Below are positions 58,759 to 64,000 of a stretch of DNA of 64,000 bases, in pieces. The notes under the pieces were generated by a model that saw only the letters and a list, made by a program, of their open reading frames with translations, was not told where the DNA came from and ran no database searches. The position numbers were made by a program, and so were the translations under genes. The DNA lies in NCBI RefSeq assembly GCF_900996225.1, contig NZ_CAAJGL010000156.1:186001-250000 (forward strand). Direction: 5' to 3'. Each line of letters begins with the position of its first letter. Within the stretch, counting starts at the first letter, position 1. Origin of the DNA: Paraburkholderia sp. BCC1884. GTDB lineage: Bacteria; Pseudomonadota; Gammaproteobacteria; Burkholderiales; Burkholderiaceae.

Positions 58759-59507
58759 GCCTGTTCCCTTTTGTATCGAAGCACGGTGCGCATGCTATGC
58801 GCCCACATACCGCCCCAGACCGTGCGGCCGGAAAGCTGCCCATGCATGTGATGCAGCAGCACGTTGTCGCCCAGATAGACGCCGGCGTGATTCGGCACTC
58901 CGTTTTTGCTGCGGATCTGCATCAGCAGAACGTCGCCCACCTCGAGCGCGGCACTCTGCCCCATATCGGCAAATCCGGCCTGTTCGAAGTTATCGAGATA
59001 GAGATTCGAAATGCCGTCGTCCCACCAGTTGTCAGGACGCTCGAAATCCGGCAGCGCGACGCCGCGTTCGAGTTGGTAATAGCTGCGGATCAGGTCATAG
59101 CAGTCGTGCACGCCGTGGACGAACTGCCGACCGATCAGCGGCGCAATGTAGCCAGCCGGCCCGAACTCGAACCAGTCGTCCAGTGCAATCGCACCGTCTC
59201 CCTGCACGCCAAGAGACACGATCACCCACTTATCGACGCCGCTTTGCTCGCACATCGCGCGATCGGCGCCGCTCGGCCGCGCCGGCGCGCCGGGATGGGA
59301 ATGCACCACCGCGACGATCGAGCCAAGCTCCTCGGCATGCGCATAGTCTTCGGGCGCCATCACAAAATCGTCGCCTGCACGCGTGGCAGTGTTCCGGCAC
59401 GGCACGTACAGTTCACGGCCCGCGCGAAGCACGACTAGCCCGCAGCACTCGCGCGGGTACTCCGCGAGCGCGTGATTCGCGATCGCGGTTCTGATCTGCT
59501 CGTTCAT
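58755..59507 (-). CDS. K: Tail assembly protein K (JAMM plus NlpC/P60 domains)
   Basis: A 250-residue protein. The N-terminal Mov34/JAMM domain has an early Glu (EYPRECCGLVV) and HSHPGAPARPSGAD (H-x-H...D zinc ligands). The C-terminal NlpC/P60 domain has the catalytic Cys in VHDCYDLIRSYY and His in PNHAGVYLG. This pairing is specific for lambda gpK-type proteins, which act in tail tip maturation or peptidoglycan processing. It begins immediately after the gpL stop. Confidence 0.95.
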   Translation of the reverse strand: MNEQIRTAIANHALAEYPRECCGLVVLRAGRELYVPCRNTATRAGDDFVMAPEDYAHAEELGSIVAVVHSHPGAPARPSGADRAMCEQSGVDKWVIVSLGVQGDGAIALDDWFEFGPAGYIAPLIGRQFVHGVHDCYDLIRSYYQLERGVALPDFERPDNWWDDGISNLYLDNFEQAGFADMGQSAALEVGDVLLMQIRSKNGVPNHAGVYLGDNVLLHHMHGQLSGRTVWGGMWAHSMRTVLRYKREQA

Positions 59508-60191
59508 TCAGGAAAGGGTGTCGCTGAGGAAGCCGCCCCAAGGGAGCGGGTTGTTGACGCCAAAGCGGCATTCGCAGCCGCTTATTTTGTAGCTGCACCG
59601 ATCAAGCGCGGGATCGCCCACAGGCTGGTCCGTCTTATCGAAATACGCGATGCCAACATAGCCGCATTCCGGGCCGCGGTATTTGAAACCGCAAACTCCC
59701 GCGATCTGTCGCGCTGGAACCTGCTGACCGCCGAAGTCCATCGGCGAAGAAAGCGTGAACTCGACCTGAATGCCGGGCTGCTCATTGCTCTTCTGCTCGA
59801 TGTACCAGATCTCGGTCGCCATGCTTTCGTTCGGGTCGGCCGTCGGATTGCCGTCCGGAAAGTTGACCGCATCGAGATACTGCGCGAGCGTGCGCCGGCG
59901 CGTCACTTTTGCACCGACCATGTCGTCTAGATAGACACACAGCGCTGTGACAGTGCCGTTGATGTCGCCGACCGTGAGCGTCGGAGACGGCTGCTGAGCG
60001 TCGGACGTGTGTTCAAAGCCTGTTGCCTGGATTGGCCACGGCCTGTACTCGTTGCCCTGCCAGAAAATCGATGTGGACTGCAGATGCGCATGAAAGCGCA
60101 GCATGTCGCCGCCGATCGCCGTGCAGTCGACCTCAAACAACTCGATCTTGTTGCCGGGTTCTAGCTGCTGTACGTCGCCTGTGATCGTCAT
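59508..60191 (-). CDS. L: Minor tail protein L
   Basis: A 227-residue gpL homologue. The C-terminal part has four Cys in the arrangement GVCGFKY, PECGY, DRCSYK and SGCECRFG, where lambda gpL binds a [4Fe-4S] cluster; the family ending NPLPWGGF is present. The N-terminal part (GDVQQLEPGNKIELFEVDCTAIGGD) is the DUF1833-like tail hub domain. It follows the inserted fibre gene with a 9-nt gap. Confidence 0.93.
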   Translation of the reverse strand: MTITGDVQQLEPGNKIELFEVDCTAIGGDMLRFHAHLQSTSIFWQGNEYRPWPIQATGFEHTSDAQQPSPTLTVGDINGTVTALCVYLDDMVGAKVTRRRTLAQYLDAVNFPDGNPTADPNESMATEIWYIEQKSNEQPGIQVEFTLSSPMDFGGQQVPARQIAGVCGFKYRGPECGYVGIAYFDKTDQPVGDPALDRCSYKISGCECRFGVNNPLPWGGFLSDTLS

Positions 60192-60200
60192 AAGGCTGCT

Positions 60201-61268
60201 TTAAAACTTGATACAGGCGAGCAATGCGACGTTAGCCGGACGCAATTCGCCAGTGATACTGTTCGCATCGGTCCGTGAGTACGCTTGGCGGATATTCGTG
60301 GTGCCTTGGTTGTTCCACAGACCAGCCATGTTTTGGATAACGCTACCACCGGACGCGGGGCCGCCGTTTTGCGCGATTAAATCTCCATAAGCTGGAGTGC
60401 CACCGTTACCCCAAAAGTTATTACCGTCCCAGCCGATAGGGATCAAGTGAGAGTGCGGTGGCAGGTTTTGCGCCTGCGCGCTACCCAGCGCGCGCCCTGA
60501 ATCCACGCCCTTAGAGTCGTCCCATGACCGAACGAACGTGCCGCGCAGATCAGGTAGGCCAAACGACGTTGACCCATCCCCCGCGCCATAGGATGTCCCA
60601 ATTGCAGCAAATAGAGCGGCGTACGTGGTACGGGACACGAGCGCCCCATTGGCTTTCAGGAAACCCGCCGGAGCTGCACTCATGGCGAAATACATCACCG
60701 CGCCGGTGATCGCCGCGTTACCACTGTCCAGCGGTGTATTTCCGTTGAATGTCGGACGCGCTGCAAAAGCAGCCGCTCCCGTTACCGAAAGGCCACCGCT
60801 CAAAAAGGCTGTTCCCCACGTAGTCAGTGTTCCGTTGACCACTTCATTATCGGAATTGGTGCGGCCTCTCGTAACCACAGTCCACGCGTGAACGCCGTCC
60901 GTGTCCATCAAAGCGGCTTCGCCGGGGTTTAGCTTCGACAACGCAACGGTGTCCCCCGCTCCAACAGCGGCCGGAAGAGAAACGGCCGTCGTGCCGATGT
61001 TCCGCACAAGTACGACGCTGTCGGCCGAACCGGAGTTGGCTGGCGGCATATTCACCGCGCCCGCCGCCGCTAACGCAATATTCACCCGCTTCCCGATATG
61101 CGCGGCGGTCAACGCCGACGGCGCCGTGATGCCCGCCGCGCTCGTCAAAGTCGCCTGCGCGTTCAACACGTCGACGTTTGCATTCGTCTTCGTGTTTGCC
61201 ACGCGCACGGTATCGCCGTCGACCGCAGCGGGAGGTGTGCCGAGGACGACTTTCTGAAGTGAGGTCAT
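60201..61268 (-). CDS. Tail fibre protein with collar domain
   Basis: A 355-residue protein. Its N-terminal two thirds are Ala/Thr/Val-rich and beta-like. The C-terminal phage tail collar domain begins at PAGFLKANGALVSRTTYAALFAAIGTSYGAGDGSTSFGLPDLRGTFVR (around residues 198-246) and ends in a Gly/Asn-rich tip that probably binds the host surface. In lambda no fibre gene lies between M and L; here it is inserted exactly there, in the same direction and without long gaps. Confidence 0.9.
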   Translation of the reverse strand: MTSLQKVVLGTPPAAVDGDTVRVANTKTNANVDVLNAQATLTSAAGITAPSALTAAHIGKRVNIALAAAGAVNMPPANSGSADSVVLVRNIGTTAVSLPAAVGAGDTVALSKLNPGEAALMDTDGVHAWTVVTRGRTNSDNEVVNGTLTTWGTAFLSGGLSVTGAAAFAARPTFNGNTPLDSGNAAITGAVMYFAMSAAPAGFLKANGALVSRTTYAALFAAIGTSYGAGDGSTSFGLPDLRGTFVRSWDDSKGVDSGRALGSAQAQNLPPHSHLIPIGWDGNNFWGNGGTPAYGDLIAQNGGPASGGSVIQNMAGLWNNQGTTNIRQAYSRTDANSITGELRPANVALLACIKF

Positions 61269-61273
61269 AGTGC

Positions 61274-61627
61274 TCAGGAAGCGGAGGTTGTGTCGAACGT
61301 CTGATCGAACGTTGCCGTGATCGTGTAGATGTCACCGTCTTTCGTCGGCTCCGTGTATTTCTGGCAGGTGAACAGCGCCTGCGGCCGCAGCAACGGCGTC
61401 CAGAAAAACGACTCTGCGCCGGCGCGCGCGTCGAGGAACGCCATGATTGCGGAAATCTTCGATGCGTCGCCGATGAACGTCAGGTTGTACGACGATGACC
61501 GGTTATTGAGGCCATCAGCGGCGCGCTGCCCGTATCCGTCACTGAACCGTGCTTCATTCACCAACAGCGTGGTGTCGCCCGACAAACCATTGACCGTCGG
61601 CACCCAAATGAAAGTCTGAGTTGCCAT
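61274..61627 (-). CDS. M: Minor tail protein M
   Basis: A 117-residue gpM-type protein (Phage_min_tail): FIWVPTVNGLSGDTTLLVNEARFSDGYGQRAADGLNNRSSSYNLTF and the ending FDQTFDT. The segment FLDARAGAESFFWTP is a strong family match. It starts 2 nt after the tape-measure stop and is followed by the fibre gene. In lambda gpM helps connect the tail tip to the tube. Confidence 0.92.
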   Translation of the reverse strand: MATQTFIWVPTVNGLSGDTTLLVNEARFSDGYGQRAADGLNNRSSSYNLTFIGDASKISAIMAFLDARAGAESFFWTPLLRPQALFTCQKYTEPTKDGDIYTITATFDQTFDTTSAS

Positions 61628-61629
61628 GG

Positions 61630-64000
61630 TTATACCGAGCTCCACTTTTGCTTCCAGGCATACCCGCCCTGACCCTTCATCTTGGCGGCGATACGAGCAT
61701 CGACGAGATTCTTAAGCTGCCCCTGCAACCACTTCGCATCGTCAGCGTTCAGGCCACTACCGCTATCGCTAGTCTGTACTGAAAGGCTAATGCTCGAGCC
61801 ACCGGACATTGATGAAGAGTTGGCTGCGACATTGGCGCCCACCAATCCGCCACTTGCGAATCGGGACATGCTTTGAACCGATGCGCCGCTATTCAGTGCG
61901 TTCAGCCCCACAACGCCGAGGCGCTTCATAGCCGCCGCATTCAGCACTCCCTCGCCATTCGAAAGCCACGCTGGAATAGAATCGGACGTAGACGTGCCCG
62001 GCCCACTAACAGCGCCGCCGCCAGCAAGATGGAAGCCGTAGCTATTTACGCCGGTCGTGGTCCCCGCTGCACTGGCACTGCCGCCGAAGTAATCGCCGAG
62101 CGCACTCGACGCGTAGCTAAAAAGACCTGAGATTGCCGCGCGCGCTTCCATGCGGGCAATATCCGAAATGACGCTTGTTGCAAGGCTGGTGAAGCTGATT
62201 TTCCCAGTCGTGACGAAAGTTGCGAACGCATCTTCCATGCCCCGAAAAGCGTCTTGAAACGTCGACGCTACCGACGCGGCCACATTCGATGCGCTGTCGG
62301 CATAGTCTGCAATCGCGCGCTTGGCGCCGGTCGTCCAGTCGGCGTTTGCGGCACGGATGTCTGCCGACGACTTCTGCGCGATCGCCACAGACTTGTCGTA
62401 ATAATCCTGCGTCGCCGCAAACTCAGAGGCATACTGATCAGGGCCTATCTTTTTCTCAGTCTGCTGCTTGGCCAAGTCCGCAACCTTGCGGTCATAGTCC
62501 TGCCGGATCGCAATTTGCTTGTCGAAATCGGCCCTGTCGTTGCCACCCAAACTTAAACCCGCTAGCTGCGTGTCGGCTGCCGACTGCTGCGTTGCCAACT
62601 GCTGTTGCAGTGCATCCGTGTACACCTTTAGATCAGAAGCGCGCTTGGCGGCCAGCTTGGCGGAGTCATCGGTATATTGCGAATCGTTCGCGGTGATTTT
62701 TTCCTGCGTCGCTTTGACCTCAGCGGCGTATTTCTCCATCGCCGACTTCTGCTTCTTGCCGGTTGCAATCGTCACTTCCTGCTGCTCTATCGCAAGCTGA
62801 TCCGAGAGCGCTTTCGCGCGCAGATCATGAGCCTGTGACAGTGCAGACTCCTGCGTGATCAAACCTTGATCTTGCAGGCTCTTAATGTGGTCAAGCGAGG
62901 TCTTGAGACCGTCCTCAATGGCCTTCTGCTGAGCGTCGAGTGCGGTCAACTGCGCATTCAGGGCATTCTGCGCCGCCGCCGAAGCAGCGCTAGCCGCTGC
63001 CTTCGAACCGTTACGGCTGTCATATTGCTTGTCGATCTCCGCCAGATTGTCGGCGTGCCGCTTTTCGGCGGCCAAAAAGTCGGCCGACGTTTTATCGACA
63101 TCCTTCGTCGCCTTTGCGTAGTCGGCATTTTCCTTTTGGATCGCCAATGTGCGCTGCTGTAGCGGCGTCGCATATTGCGGGTTGTTGATGTACGAATTGA
63201 CCGCAACCGCCGCGTCGCCGCCTGCTGCGCGCTTCGCCTGATCCGAGGCCGCCGTCTTCTGGGCGGTCTGCACTTTCTGAATAGCCGCAACCTGCGCATT
63301 CGCAGCGTCGAGTTGCGCCTGCGCTGATCCGGTATTGCCGAACGGCATAGATTTGGCTTGCGCAAGGTTTCGCTGAGCATCTGCTTGATCCTTCAGCGCG
63401 GTGGTCAACTTCTCAGCGTTGGTCGCGGCCATACCAATCTGGTTGAGCTGGTTAAGCTCCCACGTCGCGTCATCCTTCAGGAAATTCCAGAGCCGCTGCA
63501 CGTAGCCCAAATTCTCATCAGCGCTCGCCTTGAAGCGCTGATGAGCCTCGTCCATCCCCATGAGTATGGATTTGTAGGCCGACGCGCTATCACCTGTGCG
63601 AACATAGTTTTCGATGACGTCAACCTGCGCCGCCGAAAACGTATGGTACTGAGCCTGCAAATCCTCGAGAGCCTTCTGCGGATCTTCAGAGAACTTGATC
63701 ATGGCTTCGGCTGCCTTTTCAGCCGAAACACCAGTATCAGAAGCGAATTCTTCCGTTACTTTTGTGGCAAGACTCAACTGATCAGCAGCAATCTTTCCGC
63801 TCGCGACCAGCGCCGTCATGGATGCCTGCACAGCAACAATCGACTCGGAGTCGCCTGCGATACTGGACGACATTTGCGCCAGTTGATCGGTGGTCAAGCC
63901 GAGATAGCCATTCGTAACCTGGGCCGCGTGCCCGAGGTCATTGAGGGAAATTGCGCCCTTCGCTACCTCATAGACAAAACCCACTGCCGCAGCCGCGGCA
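61630..64000 (-). CDS. H: Tape measure protein (gpH-like), C-terminal part; continues beyond right edge
   Basis: At least 789 residues of a tail-length tape measure protein; the frame is open to the window edge, so the true start is outside. Very long helical, coiled-coil stretches (DQANAQVAAIQKVQTAQKTAASDQAKRAAG-like sequence through about residue 560) are followed by a C-terminal domain with FRGMEDAFATFVTTGKISFTSLATSVISDIARMEARAAISGLF, typical of lambda-type TMP C-termini, and a Gly/Ser-rich end. It fixes tail length and reaches the host membrane at DNA entry. Confidence 0.93.
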   Translation of the reverse strand, partial: AAAAAVGFVYEVAKGAISLNDLGHAAQVTNGYLGLTTDQLAQMSSSIAGDSESIVAVQASMTALVASGKIAADQLSLATKVTEEFASDTGVSAEKAAEAMIKFSEDPQKALEDLQAQYHTFSAAQVDVIENYVRTGDSASAYKSILMGMDEAHQRFKASADENLGYVQRLWNFLKDDATWELNQLNQIGMAATNAEKLTTALKDQADAQRNLAQAKSMPFGNTGSAQAQLDAANAQVAAIQKVQTAQKTAASDQAKRAAGGDAAVAVNSYINNPQYATPLQQRTLAIQKENADYAKATKDVDKTSADFLAAEKRHADNLAEIDKQYDSRNGSKAAASAASAAAQNALNAQLTALDAQQKAIEDGLKTSLDHIKSLQDQGLITQESALSQAHDLRAKALSDQLAIEQQEVTIATGKKQKSAMEKYAAEVKATQEKITANDSQYTDDSAKLAAKRASDLKVYTDALQQQLATQQSAADTQLAGLSLGGNDRADFDKQIAIRQDYDRKVADLAKQQTEKKIGPDQYASEFAATQDYYDKSVAIAQKSSADIRAANADWTTGAKRAIADYADSASNVAASVASTFQDAFRGMEDAFATFVTTGKISFTSLATSVISDIARMEARAAISGLFSYASSALGDYFGGSASAAGTTTGVNSYGFHLAGGGAVSGPGTSTSDSIPAWLSNGEGVLNAAAMKRLGVVGLNALNSGASVQSMSRFASGGLVGANVAANSSSMSGGSSISLSVQTSDSGSGLNADDAKWLQGQLKNLVDARIAAKMKGQGGYAWKQKWSSV

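Larger units (their letters stand above)
45473..64000. mobile_element. Lambda-like prophage integrated at tRNA-Sec (left part; continues beyond right edge)
   Basis: The element starts at the tRNA-Sec 3' fragment. It includes a siphovirus tail module in lambda order (H, M, L, K, I, J), a lysis module (holin, lysozyme, Rz/Rz1), accessory genes and att-like repeats. No integrase, repressor, replication or head genes are in the window, so they should lie to the right. The tail and lysis genes look intact, which suggests a recent or functional prophage; this cannot be decided from half an element. Confidence 0.85.

Noticed and set aside
1..64000. CRISPR arrays, insertion sequences, rRNA operons
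   Set aside because: No regularly spaced repeats of CRISPR type, no transposase gene and no rRNA-like sequence were seen on either strand.

Overview
The window is high-GC DNA with the gene repertoire of a soil or plant-associated Burkholderiaceae bacterium, most likely Paraburkholderia or a close relative. Indications are the Burkholderia-type porin, a phcBSRQ quorum-sensing operon known from Ralstonia and relatives, a Co-type nitrile hydratase cluster with cbtAB, and many LysR/AraC-controlled catabolic modules. The genus is inferred from gene content only; no rRNA is present.

Left part (1-15.5 kb): a sulfonate/nitrate/taurine-type ABC operon on the minus strand, with two substrate-binding proteins and a palindrome inside its promoter. 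Next is a LysR-divergent catabolic operon: Fe(II)/2-oxoglutarate dioxygenase, DddP-like M24 metalloenzyme, glycine-betaine-type binding protein. Then come a ferredoxin and an FAD hydroxylase preceded by a strongly structured 5' leader, an AI-2E family membrane protein, small hypotheticals, NUDIX, and a TetR/TetX-like divergent pair with two matching operators.

Middle (15.8-28.5 kb): a complete cobalt nitrile hydratase locus (CobW-type GTPase, DUF1097 membrane protein, nthB, nthA, activator, cbtB, cbtA), a GlxA-like AraC regulator, a broken XRE-cupin gene, an MlaC-like protein, a cupin, and the four-gene phcBSRQ operon (methyltransferase, membrane kinase, REC-kinase, response regulator).

28.9-45.4 kb: assorted metabolic and regulatory genes. 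These include soxR with a canonical SoxR box in front of a divergent questin-oxidase-like gene, a DUF1479 dioxygenase, an AraC regulator, a porin, a NarL-type two-component system beside a MipA-family outer-membrane protein, nudC, an APC amino-acid permease, and a GNAT gene broken by an amber codon.

45.5-64 kb: a lambda-like prophage or prophage-derived island. Its left boundary is a 67-nt 3' fragment of tRNA-Sec (selC), followed by repeated motifs typical of an attachment region and two LexA-like boxes. Inside, all main operons read leftwards from the right edge: tape measure, gpM, a tail fibre, gpL, gpK, gpI, gpJ, small tail-associated proteins, a lipoprotein with two tandem terminators, then holin, lysozyme and Rz/Rz1 spanins. 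Accessory genes lie between lysis genes and the boundary: YfbU, a LexA-boxed SRAP protein with a divergent partner, two hypotheticals, and a large protein with a PD-(D/E)xK nuclease motif that is a candidate defence gene. The integrase and the other attachment site lie beyond the right edge.
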